This document shows, in pieces, positions 1 to 9,278 of a DNA stretch of 31,234 nucleotides (the stretch's first letter is position 1; each line of letters begins with the position of its first letter). The notes below the pieces were generated by a model that saw nothing but the letters and a program-made list of their open reading frames with translations, was not told the DNA's origin and ran no database searches. The position numbers were made by a program, and so were the translations under genes. This DNA comes from a virus, in the IMG/VR virus record IMGVR_UViG_3300042691_004347, positions 1 through 31,234 of that record, one strand, 5' to 3'.

Positions 1-692
1 AGGCGGAATACGCGCCACGTTTTGCTGCCCTGAACGCGCAGATTGCTCGGCAGCTTGCTCCTGAGATCACCGCGATCTATGGGCAGATGGCCCCGGAGCT
101 TGCCAAGACCGAGGCGCAGGCCCGTGGCATCTCGCGTGAGGGTGACATCGGTGACATCGAGAAGCTGGGTCCTCGTGCCCGTGCAGCCATACAACAGTCC
201 TCCCCGCAGGCTGCAGCGTTGGCGGACATGCTGGCGTCTCAGGCCCAGTCCAATCTGGCGGCTGGCTCTAGGCTGACTCCGGAGCAGCAGCGCATGGCCC
301 AGCAACAGACTCGGGCTGCCTTTGCGGCTCGTGGGCTGGCTGAGAGTCCTCGTGGTGCTGTCGAGGAAGCGGTGCGGTCTCAACTCATGGGTGCTGGATT
401 GCAGCAGCAACGTCAGCAGCAGGCCATGCAGGGCATCGGGGCGCAGCAGGCGGTCTACGGCGACGTCTTCCAGCAGGTGCTTGGACGTCCTTCGCAGGCG
501 TTCGGCATGACCCAAGGTGCCTTTGGTCAGGCTCAGGGCATGGCTCCGGGAATGTTGTTCAACCCGGAAAGCCAGTACGCTGCGGACATCTATGGTGGAA
601 ACGCTCAACAGCAGCTTGCGGCTCGGACGGCCAGCGCGGCTAACACCACGGCTCTCATCGGTGCGGGCATCGGTGCTGCAGGATCACTATGA
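1..692 (+). CDS. Ala/Gln-rich virion-associated protein (5' partial)
   Basis: The frame is open through the left edge; the first complete codon is at base 3, so the true start is outside the window. At least 229 residues are visible. The protein is rich in Ala, Gln and Gly, with a strongly helical, low-complexity centre (QQQ-type runs around bases 400-450) and a Gly/Ala-rich hydrophobic C-terminus (GAGIGAAGS). I do not recognise a catalytic domain. Low-complexity Ala/Gln proteins next to large internal virion proteins are usual in podovirus ejection or tail clusters, so a structural role is inferred. Its stop overlaps the next start (ATGA), which indicates translational coupling. Confidence 0.8.
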   Translation, partial: AEYAPRFAALNAQIARQLAPEITAIYGQMAPELAKTEAQARGISREGDIGDIEKLGPRARAAIQQSSPQAAALADMLASQAQSNLAAGSRLTPEQQRMAQQQTRAAFAARGLAESPRGAVEEAVRSQLMGAGLQQQRQQQAMQGIGAQQAVYGDVFQQVLGRPSQAFGMTQGAFGQAQGMAPGMLFNPESQYAADIYGGNAQQQLAARTASAANTTALIGAGIGAAGSL

Positions 693-1030
693 ACTACGGC
701 TACTCACAGCAAGTCGGAGGTGGATTTGGTCGGTACGGCATGAGTCAGCCATACCAAGCGCCCAGCATGCCCATGTCTCAAGGACCTTCCGGGCTGCAAC
801 GGTACGCTCAGGGTCTGGACCAGCAGTACGGTCAGATCCAGTTCCTCAAAGAGCAGGGATACTCTGACGAAGAGATCAAGAAGCTCGGAATGGATCCCAA
901 CATGGGGCGCGGCATCATGGGAGAGTATGGCGGCCTTCTGAACCAACGTGACGAGATGAAGAGTCAGCTCAAGCAGGACATCATCGGAGGCATTGAGTCT
1001 GGTGCGAAGTACCTTGGCAAAAGCCTGTGA
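689..1030 (+). CDS. Small hypothetical virion protein
   Basis: 113 residues, starting in an ATGA overlap with the upstream gene. The N-terminal 45 residues are rich in Tyr, Gly, Gln, Ser and Met and look disordered (it begins MNYGYSQQ). The second half is charged and helical and includes a short acidic helix (YSDEEIKKLG). There are no membrane segments or catalytic motifs. The YGYS near the start recurs at the start of the larger protein at 1781. The family is not recognised; a structural or assembly role is inferred only from its neighbours. Confidence 0.75.
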   Translation: MNYGYSQQVGGGFGRYGMSQPYQAPSMPMSQGPSGLQRYAQGLDQQYGQIQFLKEQGYSDEEIKKLGMDPNMGRGIMGEYGGLLNQRDEMKSQLKQDIIGGIESGAKYLGKSL

Positions 1031-1356
1031 TCGTAAGGTTCCAGCGATGCGTAGGAATCAAACTGTTTCGGTTGTTCAACTGGCAGTTGGAGGTCTGGTT
1101 CTGCCCTAAAGGAGAGATCATACCGCTCCACACACACGAGCAGTGCGACTCACGCATCACGCACTGGCTGGGAAACGTCGAGTGGATGATGGGCAACAAG
1201 CGGAGGACGCTCTGCACGAGGAACCTAGGATGGACCAGACACGTTCCTGCTGGGGCTGTGCATGGGGCCAAGGTTCACAGCTTCTCGATCTTCTCAAACC
1301 TTGAGATCTGGCGTGGCAAGCCTAGCAGTGCGGCTACAGACTTCGTCCCGGCATGA
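1027..1356 (+). CDS. Cupin-like beta-barrel protein
   Basis: 109 residues, GTG start overlapping the previous stop (GTGA). The centre fits a small single-domain cupin: PLHTHEQ (an H-x-H-x-E type metal motif) followed about 40 residues later by VPAGAVHGA, the typical second cupin motif with the last His ligand. A metal-binding role is therefore plausible; substrate and reaction are unknown. Sitting among virion genes is unusual for an enzyme, so it may be a structural cupin or a passenger gene. It is coupled to the next gene by ATGA. Cupin assignment by motif is fairly good; function is open. Confidence 0.75.
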   Translation: MIVRFQRCVGIKLFRLFNWQLEVWFCPKGEIIPLHTHEQCDSRITHWLGNVEWMMGNKRRTLCTRNLGWTRHVPAGAVHGAKVHSFSIFSNLEIWRGKPSSAATDFVPA

Positions 1357-1778
1357 AGGAGATTGTCGCCATCTATCAAGAGGTTTGCCACGGGCATCCG
1401 GACGCCTTGGCCTTTGTGGTGTCTTTCCATGCCTACTGCCATCAGATCGACGATCTCATCGACGGGGACACGGCCTACAACCCGGAGAACCTGCTGCGGG
1501 TACTGATGTCGGCGAACGCCCTGTACTCGACGCCGTTCTACCTGCAACACGCTTGGAGGCTTCAGCCGGTCATTGCGTCGATCACCAACACCTACGCGGA
1601 CTCTGTGGCTTGGGAGACGTCTGACGAGCCTTGGAAGCAGCGAGTGGCTGACGTCATCCGGCAGTGCGGCAACGACATGATCCTAACCGTGGCGTGGATC
1701 GTGGGCGGTTGGTCGCTTATGCGGGCAATTTCATTGAGACTTCGCGAGGCAGCATACCACGATCAGCACGAGGACTAG
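1353..1778 (+). CDS. Conserved small helical phage protein with a DDLID motif
   Basis: 141 residues, ATGA-coupled to the cupin gene. It appears wholly alpha-helical. The conserved-looking features are HQIDDLIDGD near residue 30, NTYADSVAWE near residue 80 and GNDMILTVAWIVGG near residue 105. I believe this is a widespread phage family (usual forms carry ID-D-I-V/I-D, TYADS and GNEM blocks), but I know no function for it. The DDxxD block followed by an N-D/E block about 75 residues later is reminiscent of all-helical isoprenoid synthases, although 141 residues is far too short for a complete one. No signal peptide; the hydrophobic segment at 110-122 is probably a buried helix. Confidence 0.8.
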   Translation: MKEIVAIYQEVCHGHPDALAFVVSFHAYCHQIDDLIDGDTAYNPENLLRVLMSANALYSTPFYLQHAWRLQPVIASITNTYADSVAWETSDEPWKQRVADVIRQCGNDMILTVAWIVGGWSLMRAISLRLREAAYHDQHED

Positions 1779-1780
1779 TT

Positions 1781-3211
1781 ATGGCCACCTACGGATATTC
1801 GACACCTTACACCGGAATGCGACAGCCGGTACTTCCGCCCGGTTACATGGAGGCTGCCACCGCTCCGGGACGTAACCTAGCGGCAGGCATCGCGCAGCTT
1901 GGTGCTGGTATCGGTCAGGCCATCCAGCGGTATCAGGACAACAAGGCGCAGAACGAGGCTGCCATCCAAACTGGAGAGACGCTCTTCGGCATGGCACAGC
2001 AGGCATTGGCGAGTGATCCTAGCTATCAGGCACTTCAGAACTACTACGAGACTGGCCAGTTGCCTCCCGGTGTAAGCGAGGCGGATCTCAATCGGTTTAC
2101 GCAGAAGGTTCAGGCCGATCGCTCGATGCTCAACCGCATGGTGGCTATCGGTGACAAGTTCGGAGACATGAGCCTTGCGAAGAAAAAGGCAGCCATTGGT
2201 GACGTCGCGATGTTGCTCCAGCAGTATCAGCAGCGTGGAGAACAAGATCTTCAACAACAGCTCAAACGGCAGCAGATTGCGTTGGGTAATCTCCAACTTT
2301 CAGAAGCGGATCGTCTGGCCAAGCAACGTGAAGCCGAGCGCAATGCGGTTATTGGTCTTGGTCAAATCCCCACTGAGATGCCCCAGTTCCAACCCTTGCC
2401 GGTTCAGGGCGCTGGTGAGCCTTCTGCGATGCAGGACGTCCAACGGCTTCCGCCGGTTAAACGCACCCCGGAACAGATCCGGTCTGATGCGATTGCCATG
2501 TTCAGCAGCATGGGTGTGCCGGTGCAGAGTCTTGAGTCTCTGGACAAGGCCCTTATCGCTGCTGGAAAGCTGCCTCAGGTTTCAACCGAAGAGGTTCCCG
2601 GTGTTGGAACTGTTGTCTCGATGGGCGGCGAGAGGAAGCTGGTTGAGCAGAAGACGCCAACCCAATCAGACATTGCTAGGCAACGTGCTTTGACGATCGA
2701 CTTCCCAGAATACAAGGGAATCGCTCCTACAGACAAGGAGGCTTCTGACTTCCGAGAGCAGTACGCCAACGTTTTGGACAGTAAGACTACGATTCAAAGG
2801 CTGATCGAGATTGCAAACATGGGGGCAATGCAGCAGCAGAACCCTCAAGTTAAAGCTGAAGCGGCACAGCTCGTAAATGCAGCAAAGGCAAAGCTGCGGC
2901 CTGAAATCATAGGCCAAGGAGTGGTTTCAGATAAAGATCAGGCAATTCTTGATTCAATCGTCAGAAACCCGACTGAGCTGTTTTCGCTTAAGGAGTCTAA
3001 CATAACAGCGTTAAACTCTATTCTTAATCGAGCTGAGTCTGGTCTTAAGTTGAAAGCCAAAGCTATTGGCCTGAAATCTACTCAGCCAGAAACTACGGCA
3101 GAGCAATCGCAACTCGCATCCGACCCTCGTGTGGCGTCGATCAGGGCTAGGTTCCAGTCTGGATCAATTACTCGTCAGCAAGCAGAACAAGAACTCCGCG
3201 CTCTCCAATGA
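1781..3211 (+). CDS. Helical internal virion protein
   Basis: 476 residues. The ATG at 1781 is chosen because GAGGA lies 7 nt upstream and it starts just after the previous stop; an upstream in-frame ATG at 1664 would overlap the preceding gene by 115 nt. The N-terminus (MATYGYSTPY) resembles that of the 689 gene. Then come a Gly/Ala amphipathic helix (AAGIAQLGAGIGQAI) and long Gln-rich coiled coil (about residues 130-190), a Pro-rich linker, and a charged helical C-terminal half. Ending with the stop overlapped by the start of the giant polyvalent gene suggests co-production. Probably a tail or ejection protein (inference); no enzyme motif seen. Bases after about 2640 are AT-richer than those before. 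Confidence 0.85.
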   Translation: MATYGYSTPYTGMRQPVLPPGYMEAATAPGRNLAAGIAQLGAGIGQAIQRYQDNKAQNEAAIQTGETLFGMAQQALASDPSYQALQNYYETGQLPPGVSEADLNRFTQKVQADRSMLNRMVAIGDKFGDMSLAKKKAAIGDVAMLLQQYQQRGEQDLQQQLKRQQIALGNLQLSEADRLAKQREAERNAVIGLGQIPTEMPQFQPLPVQGAGEPSAMQDVQRLPPVKRTPEQIRSDAIAMFSSMGVPVQSLESLDKALIAAGKLPQVSTEEVPGVGTVVSMGGERKLVEQKTPTQSDIARQRALTIDFPEYKGIAPTDKEASDFREQYANVLDSKTTIQRLIEIANMGAMQQQNPQVKAEAAQLVNAAKAKLRPEIIGQGVVSDKDQAILDSIVRNPTELFSLKESNITALNSILNRAESGLKLKAKAIGLKSTQPETTAEQSQLASDPRVASIRARFQSGSITRQQAEQELRALQ

Positions 3212-6200
3212 CACTATCTCAGGCTGACATCGACTCGTTGCTAGGACCACAATCGGCAGGGAGCGTTGAAAGCCTGCTGGATACTAAGTTGTCCGGTGAG
3301 GACATTGCCAACGCTCTTCAGGATCCAAACTTCACGCCTACGCAGGAGCAGTATCAGCTCTTCGAGGATTACAACAAGACGCGACAGACTGACTGGCTAC
3401 AAAGCCTGCTGACCGCTGCCGATACGGTAGTCCAGACCGCTGGAGCTGCTGGTAAGGCTGCACTGACTACTGGAGCGGCGTTCAATCCCAAGAACTATGT
3501 TGAAGGCTTGGCTCAGGGCACCGCTCAGTTGTACGGGCTGGTCGCTCAGTCTCAAGATCCAGACTCAGCACTGTTTAAGCTGAACAACCTCATCAGCGGA
3601 ACCGGAACGCTTGAGAACCGATACGGTCAGTTCCTTGAGGCTCGTCAATTCAACAAGGATCTCGATGCGTATGCTAAGGGCGACATGTCGATCATGTTCA
3701 AGCCTGAGGATCTAAACCCTGAGTTCGTGCAGGGTGTGGCCATGGTTGCTGATCCGACCATGTTCGTCCCGGGTGTTGGTCAGCTTCTGGGAGCCGAGAA
3801 GGTGGCTGCCAAGGCTCTTGGAAAAGCTGTTGGAGTCGCTGGCAAGGGTGTCCAAGCTATATCAAAGCCCGTGGAGCGTCTTTCTGCTGCTACCGGAAGG
3901 TTTGTCACAGAAGCCACTGGAATCTCTCCAGAGGCCCTGCGCGGCGCGGCAACCACGTCTGGCGTTCTGGCGGCTACAGGTGTTGGCCCTGCAATCGGAG
4001 CGGTTGGAGCGGTGCCGTTCATTGCAGAAGCTGCCACCGACGTTGGACGCGCTCTGGAATCTGCCGGTGCTCAGATGGGCATGACACCGACCCGTATTGG
4101 GGCCTTGGAGGCTGTTGGAGCTATCCCAGAGGCCAACATGCGGCAAAGGATCATCGGAACCATTGGACGTTATGGTGGAGACGCTGCACTACGCACTGCA
4201 CTTGCAGGAACTGCTGGAACGCTGGAAGGCGCTGCTCTTGGTGGTGCTCTTGGTTATCTTTCTGGCGGAGAGGAAGGAGCTGCTTCCGGAATTGGATCCG
4301 GAGGTGTGGCTGGTGCTCTTGGTTCTCTTGGCGCTCGTGGTCTGCAGACACTGACCGGTAGCGAGGCAAAGGCGGCACGACTCAACGACCTGAACACCTA
4401 CGTTGACACGCTGGCACCGGAGAAGAAGGCGGCCTATCAGTCGGTCCAAGAGCGGTTCGGAACTGACACTGCGGCCAACCTGATGGATCTGGAAAGCCTC
4501 ATCAAAGGCACTCGCGGAGACATTGGTGTAGAGATCCTGCGAGGTGACGAGTTCAAGAAGCGTGCTGGTGTCACGGCTCGCGGTGTTGTCCCTGACGAGA
4601 ATGCGGCCACTCCGCGCATCCTCATCAACGTGGACGCGATGCCCAAGGTGAAGGGTGACAGCCCGATCTACACGCTGGGCCACGAGCTGCTGCACGCACT
4701 GGCAAAGACCAAGCAGTTCCAAGGCGACGTCACCGGATTTGTCGAGACCCTTACCGGAGCCTATGTGCCCAACCCGGACGGCACGGTGCGGCTGGTTAGC
4801 GAGGGGCAATACTCACCAGCCAAGGTCGAGCAGCTCTTCAACGACTACGTCAAACAATTGCCGGAGGACGCACGCGCCAACGTCATATCGGCCAACCCGA
4901 CGGCTTCTGACCGTGCGGTCTATGTTGGTGAGGAACTGGCGGCAGAGCAGGTGGGCCGGATCCTGTCGTCTCAGAAGCCAGACGCATTCCTGCGCGGGTT
5001 CGGATCTACGCGGCAGAACTTCACAGACATGCTGCTTCTTCAGGAGGCAAGCCGTGTTGGGTCAAAGATCGGTCAACTCATCGAGCGCACGTTTGGCATC
5101 ACACCAACGGACTCGGTGCTGTTCCCAGAGATCAAGAACGCCTCCCCAGCTATTGACGCTGCCCTGCGAAGGCTTCTGAAGGCCCGTGAAAACATCGACG
5201 AGGCTCTGCTAAACGCTGACTACCAGAAGTCCTTCAAGATCGACCAGAAGGCCATTAGCGATCCAGTGGCGGCGGATTACGCGGTCCGTGGTGGATTCGC
5301 TGAGCGTCTGCCTACCGGGGAGGTGCGTCTGCTGACCAATGGCGAGCTGTTGCAGCGTGAGACCCGAGACGTCACGGCGCTCAAGCAGATCATCGACGGC
5401 CTGCCCGGTGCCAAAATCGACATCAATGGCGAGGTGGTCGGCGATCTCAGCCCGGAGCAGTTGGACGCCATCAAGGGTTCTTCGGTGTCGTCTCAGATGC
5501 AGCAGCGGTTGGAGATGACCAATCGCAGCATCAACGAAGGACGGTCGCTGTTTGTTGAGTACTACCCGGCCACCGAGAAGGTTCAGGATCCCACATCAAA
5601 GCGTTGGCGCACTAAGTACGCATCAAGGCGAGTGACGTTCCGCGAGGTGCTTCCGTATAACCTGCTGCTGTCAAAGGAGAACAACTCCTACGTCAGAGCA
5701 ATCGACCTGACTCAGGTTAGGAAATCGTTGCAACGATCCATCCGTCCTGACGGCTCCGTTGGCGGCCTATGGAGCAACGTTGGTGAGTTCCTTGGTGAAC
5801 TGAACGCCTATCTGTCGAACCTCGACCGCAAAGAGAACGCAATACCTAGCCGCAAGATCTTCGGTCCGGACAAGGCTGAGTTCTTTGGGAATTTCATGAA
5901 CTCACTGGAGAAAGGTGGCTCCGAGTTCATTCACAGCTTCCGACTGGATCGCATGGGTCAGATGGATCCGTCTGATTTCAGGGCCAAGTTCTCCGAGAGC
6001 GCATACCGCAAGATGAAGGATCGCTTCATGCCTGCGGGATCCGTGGGCGAGGAGCAGGCGTGGAAGTCTGGTGCAGGCTTCACGATCCTGACCAGTGGCA
6101 ACAAGTTTCGGTTGTATGGTCCTGAAGGAAAACTCCTCGGTATCTACGACTCCGCAGAACAAGCACAAAGGAAATCAAATGCCACTAAAACAAGGCTACA

Positions 6201-8628
6201 GCCAGAAAACGATCAGCTCCAATATCCGGCGCGAAATGAAGTCGGGCAAACCGCAGAAGCAGGCAATCGCAATCGCGCTCTCGACCGCACGCAAGGCGGC
6301 CAAGAAGGCGGGCAAGCCAACCGGCAGGTTCGACAAGAGGGGGATGTAAGGTTCATGCCGGACGTCGATCCGGATCTCATTGCACTGCACAATACCAGTG
6401 AAGAAGGTATTCGCGCAGCCTTGAGTCTTGGAGGCATTCCTGTTCCAAGCATTGGGATCACCAAGAAAAACACGGCGTTCACAGGGTATGGAGACATCAC
6501 TCTAATAGCAGACAGATCCACGATTGATCCTCAGTTGGACCCTAGAAACAAGGTGTTCAGCTCTGATGTTTACTCACCGAGACAGCCAAGACCTCACCAA
6601 TCGGTTAAACGTGGAGCAGGTGACAAGGTTTATAAGAAGATGCAATCGCTGATTCCTGAAGGATTTACTAGCTGGAGCGAGATTGCCACCGGTGAAAAAG
6701 CGCACGAACTAATTGTTGACAAAGGCCCAGACAACGTTGCCAAAACGATAGACAAACTTAGCAGATCTTCTGATGTGATGGCTGCGTTCTTGTCTGAGCA
6801 AGGAGTTGCTGTTCCAAGAATAACGCAGGAGCCAAGTCTTAGGAATAGACTTCTTAGTAATGAAACAATCAAAGATCCTAGATTGAATGTTTTAAGGCAG
6901 CACAAAGATGATTTGAGTTCTTTTATAAACACACCTGAAGGAATAGCGATTGGAGACATTGTTAGAGATATTGCTTTGGATCCATACTCCTCTGATCCAA
7001 ACATGATGGAAAGGGCGAGACGAAATCTTGTCAGTAGAGTTGGAGAATACGGGACTGAGCTTCCGTTTTCAGAAGCTGCATACCTCCAATCAGACTTGGA
7101 AACAGTTGCATCTGCGAAAAAGGAAATCGACAGGTACGCAATCAAGGACTGGTTGACGGAGCAAGTTGCAAACAAAAAACCTGAGTTTGATAAATGGATC
7201 ACAAACTTGGTTGCTGATGTTTTTGACCCTCAACAGTTTATTGTTTCAGGAAAAACCAAGAAGCCTTACACGCTTGAGAACTTAGTCGGTCAAATGACCC
7301 GTAAAGTGCTGGCGCAAGAAGGTGGCATGACTTATTCACTTGGAAAAGCTAGGGCAAGCTCTGCATCTACTCTTCCAACGGTTGAGGCAATGAGATCGGC
7401 AAGTGGTTCTTTGACCGACTCATCAAAGATGAAGGAGTTTAAGGATTCACTTAGTAAGGAGTTTTCAGATATTGCCGAAACGATGTCGACGTATGATGTC
7501 TTTTCTAGTGTGTTTGATAGGATGGATAGGTTGTCTGAAGCTGTTGGTAAAATCGCAAAACGTCCAACAAGTGCTTCATCTGTTTTGTCTAGGGCTGATT
7601 TCAAAGATGTTCCTGTTGATGTTGTAAAACGAGTTCAGGCTTTTGCAGAGAAACTTAACAAAGCCCCAACTGAATACTTTGAAGCAAAGCCTCAGAGAGC
7701 TGTTGGTATCAATGAGTTCAAAGCTGCAGTTGTTCCTGAATCTACATCTCCTGAAGTTGTTAATGCTTTGAAGCAGTCAGGGTTGACCGTTGAAACATAC
7801 AAAGGTTCAGAAGATAGAGTGGCTACGGTGGAGCGTGTTTCTGGAGAAAGAAACCTTCGCTTCATGCCTTCGGACTCCGAGTACCTGTCAGCGGTACAAG
7901 CTGGGGATACGGCGAAGGCGCAGGAACTCGTGGATCAGGCGGCGAAGGCTGCTGGATATACGGTGGGGCCGGTGTATCATGGAACAAGCGCAGAGTTCAC
8001 AGAGTTCAAGCGCGGTGATCTAGGGATCCATTTCGGAACTAAAGAGCAAGCATCTGGTCGAGGTGGAACTCGTGAAATACGGGCCTTCTTGAAGGCGAAA
8101 CCAATCCGTATTGACGACGATCCCGGGTTTTGGATGGGCCGAAAGATCGTTAATTTGCTGTCGGATCAAGGAGTAAACAAAACAGAGTTAACAAAACTAT
8201 TTAACAAAGCAGCGAGCGAAGGTGGATCCTCTGGGGAGCCTAACAGTAGCGCCGACATTCTAGCTCGCGGCCTAATTGAACTAGGAATCGACTCGATTCA
8301 ATATCCAAACAAGTTTGAGGGAGTTGGTGATAGCGTTGTTGTTTTAGATCCATCCCAGATCAAATCCGCCGACCCCATCACCCGCGACGATGCCGGGAAT
8401 GTGATACCCCTGAGCCAACGATTCCAGCAAAGCAGCGCGGACATCCGGTACATGCCCGCCCCGGTTCCCGACCCATCCATACCCGGTGCCTACTCCATGT
8501 CTGGCTACCGCATCCTTCCGGGCAAGACTAAGAGCAAGCTGCGGGTCTACTCTCCAGATGGCTCATTGGCTGGCGTAGTCGGTTCCGTGGATGACGCGCA
8601 GCGGATGATCCAAAAGAAGCTCCAGTAA
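3208..8628 (+). CDS. Giant polyvalent virion protein: metallopeptidase, uncharacterised modules and ADP-ribosyltransferase-like module
   Basis: 1806 residues, ATGA-coupled to the preceding gene. Layout: residues 1-170 helical; 175-420 several Gly/Ala-rich hydrophobic stretches of the type seen in ejected membrane-active proteins; 430-600 a zinc metallopeptidase-like module with H492-E493-x-x-H496 ([10 protein letters not shown]) and candidate third ligand E575/E576; 620-935 helical, charged; 955-990 a small beta module; 991-1047 Gln/Arg-rich linker that overlaps another gene; 1048-1550 an AT-rich module opening with an ALHNTSE...GGIPVPSI...GDITLI block that I recognise from large phage and conjugative-element polyvalent proteins; 1555-1746 an ADP-ribosyltransferase-like module (Y1590-H-G-T, G1606-x-H-F-G, and [16 protein letters not shown] near its end); 1764-1806 a second copy of the small beta module. 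Four R-F/Y-M-P motifs (939, 1048, 1551, 1747) separate the modules. Polyvalent proteins are thought to act against host defences after delivery with phage DNA; delivery here is inferred from position. Confidence 0.9.
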   Translation: MTLSQADIDSLLGPQSAGSVESLLDTKLSGEDIANALQDPNFTPTQEQYQLFEDYNKTRQTDWLQSLLTAADTVVQTAGAAGKAALTTGAAFNPKNYVEGLAQGTAQLYGLVAQSQDPDSALFKLNNLISGTGTLENRYGQFLEARQFNKDLDAYAKGDMSIMFKPEDLNPEFVQGVAMVADPTMFVPGVGQLLGAEKVAAKALGKAVGVAGKGVQAISKPVERLSAATGRFVTEATGISPEALRGAATTSGVLAATGVGPAIGAVGAVPFIAEAATDVGRALESAGAQMGMTPTRIGALEAVGAIPEANMRQRIIGTIGRYGGDAALRTALAGTAGTLEGAALGGALGYLSGGEEGAASGIGSGGVAGALGSLGARGLQTLTGSEAKAARLNDLNTYVDTLAPEKKAAYQSVQERFGTDTAANLMDLESLIKGTRGDIGVEILRGDEFKKRAGVTARGVVPDENAATPRILINVDAMPKVKGDSPIYTLGHELLHALAKTKQFQGDVTGFVETLTGAYVPNPDGTVRLVSEGQYSPAKVEQLFNDYVKQLPEDARANVISANPTASDRAVYVGEELAAEQVGRILSSQKPDAFLRGFGSTRQNFTDMLLLQEASRVGSKIGQLIERTFGITPTDSVLFPEIKNASPAIDAALRRLLKARENIDEALLNADYQKSFKIDQKAISDPVAADYAVRGGFAERLPTGEVRLLTNGELLQRETRDVTALKQIIDGLPGAKIDINGEVVGDLSPEQLDAIKGSSVSSQMQQRLEMTNRSINEGRSLFVEYYPATEKVQDPTSKRWRTKYASRRVTFREVLPYNLLLSKENNSYVRAIDLTQVRKSLQRSIRPDGSVGGLWSNVGEFLGELNAYLSNLDRKENAIPSRKIFGPDKAEFFGNFMNSLEKGGSEFIHSFRLDRMGQMDPSDFRAKFSESAYRKMKDRFMPAGSVGEEQAWKSGAGFTILTSGNKFRLYGPEGKLLGIYDSAEQAQRKSNATKTRLQPENDQLQYPARNEVGQTAEAGNRNRALDRTQGGQEGGQANRQVRQEGDVRFMPDVDPDLIALHNTSEEGIRAALSLGGIPVPSIGITKKNTAFTGYGDITLIADRSTIDPQLDPRNKVFSSDVYSPRQPRPHQSVKRGAGDKVYKKMQSLIPEGFTSWSEIATGEKAHELIVDKGPDNVAKTIDKLSRSSDVMAAFLSEQGVAVPRITQEPSLRNRLLSNETIKDPRLNVLRQHKDDLSSFINTPEGIAIGDIVRDIALDPYSSDPNMMERARRNLVSRVGEYGTELPFSEAAYLQSDLETVASAKKEIDRYAIKDWLTEQVANKKPEFDKWITNLVADVFDPQQFIVSGKTKKPYTLENLVGQMTRKVLAQEGGMTYSLGKARASSASTLPTVEAMRSASGSLTDSSKMKEFKDSLSKEFSDIAETMSTYDVFSSVFDRMDRLSEAVGKIAKRPTSASSVLSRADFKDVPVDVVKRVQAFAEKLNKAPTEYFEAKPQRAVGINEFKAAVVPESTSPEVVNALKQSGLTVETYKGSEDRVATVERVSGERNLRFMPSDSEYLSAVQAGDTAKAQELVDQAAKAAGYTVGPVYHGTSAEFTEFKRGDLGIHFGTKEQASGRGGTREIRAFLKAKPIRIDDDPGFWMGRKIVNLLSDQGVNKTELTKLFNKAASEGGSSGEPNSSADILARGLIELGIDSIQYPNKFEGVGDSVVVLDPSQIKSADPITRDDAGNVIPLSQRFQQSSADIRYMPAPVPDPSIPGAYSMSGYRILPGKTKSKLRVYSPDGSLAGVVGSVDDAQRMIQKKLQ
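6179..6349 (+). CDS. Nested small conserved phage protein ([11 protein letters not shown] family, DUF6496-like)
   Basis: 56 residues, wholly inside the giant gene in its +1 frame. It starts [16 protein letters not shown] and contains [17 protein letters not shown], a pattern I recognise from many small basic phage proteins (usual form MPL-x-K-G-x-S-K-K-T-I, then KPxKQAxAIALSxARK), so this is very unlikely to be a chance frame. AAGGA at 6168-6172 lies 6 nt before the ATG, an excellent ribosome binding site. The longer in-frame ATG at 6095 is rejected because family members start at MPL. In the giant frame the same bases encode a low-complexity Gln/Arg/Asn linker. The TAA stop (6347-6349) touches the Arg codon of the second RFMP motif. 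Function unknown; the many Lys/Arg suggest nucleic-acid binding. Confidence 0.7.
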   Translation: MPLKQGYSQKTISSNIRREMKSGKPQKQAIAIALSTARKAAKKAGKPTGRFDKRGM

Positions 8629-8629
8629 C

Positions 8630-9226
8630 ATGGCCTACGATCCCAAGACATCCAACGCGCTCATCAACAAGCTACGGTCCGACGTTGACGGGCTGCTGGT
8701 GCGTAATGCGGTGCTCACGATGGAGCTGCCCACCGGCGAGGATGGTGGGTCGGCTACGATGGCCATCACGGCGGACATGACCACCATTACTGGTGACCAG
8801 ACGTCGTACACTGCGGACCAGACGGTGGTGGATTGGACTCCTCGGGCTATCAACGAAGTCACCTACGATCAGGGCGAGACCGTGGAGAGGCTGGCTGGCA
8901 ACACGTTCACGCTCCTGCCGGGCAAGTATAAGATCAAGGCGACCTTCGTCTTCCATCACACGCTGAACACGCGGCTGGCGCTGTGGAATGGAACGGATCA
9001 GACCACCGAGGCTTGGAGCATCAACGGTCACTTTGCTGGCAACGTCATGGGTGTCATCACGCTCGACGCACTGGTGACGCCAAAGAAGGAAACCAGCTAC
9101 CAGATCCGGTATCAGGTGCAGCGTGAGCAGTCCGGTGATGGATTGGGCATCGCCACGGACTTTGCTGGTGTGCCGGAGCAGTACGGTGCGCTGGAGATCA
9201 CGCGCATCAATCAGCTCAAGCCGTAG
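8630..9226 (+). CDS. Beta-rich virion protein (decoration or fibre-associated)
   Basis: 198 residues starting 1 nt after the stop of the giant gene. After a helical N-terminal 25 residues (SNALINKLRSDVDGLLVRNA), the rest is predicted beta-strand, with alternating polar/hydrophobic stretches such as NTFTLLPGKYKIKATFVFHH and ETSYQIRYQVQRE. This is the pattern of a jelly-roll (C1q/TNF-like) capsid-decoration or receptor-binding domain. No catalytic motif. It is the last gene before an intergenic region, so it closes the virion operon. A structural role is inferred; exact location in the particle is not determinable. Confidence 0.75.
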   Translation: MAYDPKTSNALINKLRSDVDGLLVRNAVLTMELPTGEDGGSATMAITADMTTITGDQTSYTADQTVVDWTPRAINEVTYDQGETVERLAGNTFTLLPGKYKIKATFVFHHTLNTRLALWNGTDQTTEAWSINGHFAGNVMGVITLDALVTPKKETSYQIRYQVQREQSGDGLGIATDFAGVPEQYGALEITRINQLKP

Positions 9227-9278
9227 ATTTCTGTAGAAAAGTGTTGTGCGGTGATCGCTAGGTGGTATCTACTCACCC
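9226..9278 (+). promoter_or_regulatory. Leader of the recombination operon with a TTTCTGTA-type motif
   Basis: This 52-nt gap between the virion operon and the recombination operon holds GATTTCTGTA (9226-9235), a 10-mer found again at 12211-12220. Its core also forms a small inverted repeat (TTTC TGTA GAAA). A very weak sigma70-like pair (TTGTGC at 9244, TATCTA at 9266, 16 nt apart) is present. A promoter/operator role is inferred from position and from the shared motif. Confidence 0.3.

Noticed and set aside
6095-6178. Longer start for the nested small gene
   Set aside because: Family members start at MPL, the good ribosome binding site serves 6179, and the extra 28 residues look like an out-of-frame reading of the beta module.
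6630-7202. 190-codon minus-strand frame in the AT-rich module
   Set aside because: Antisense of a continuous, recognisable polyvalent module; Ser/Leu-rich product without motifs or start signals.
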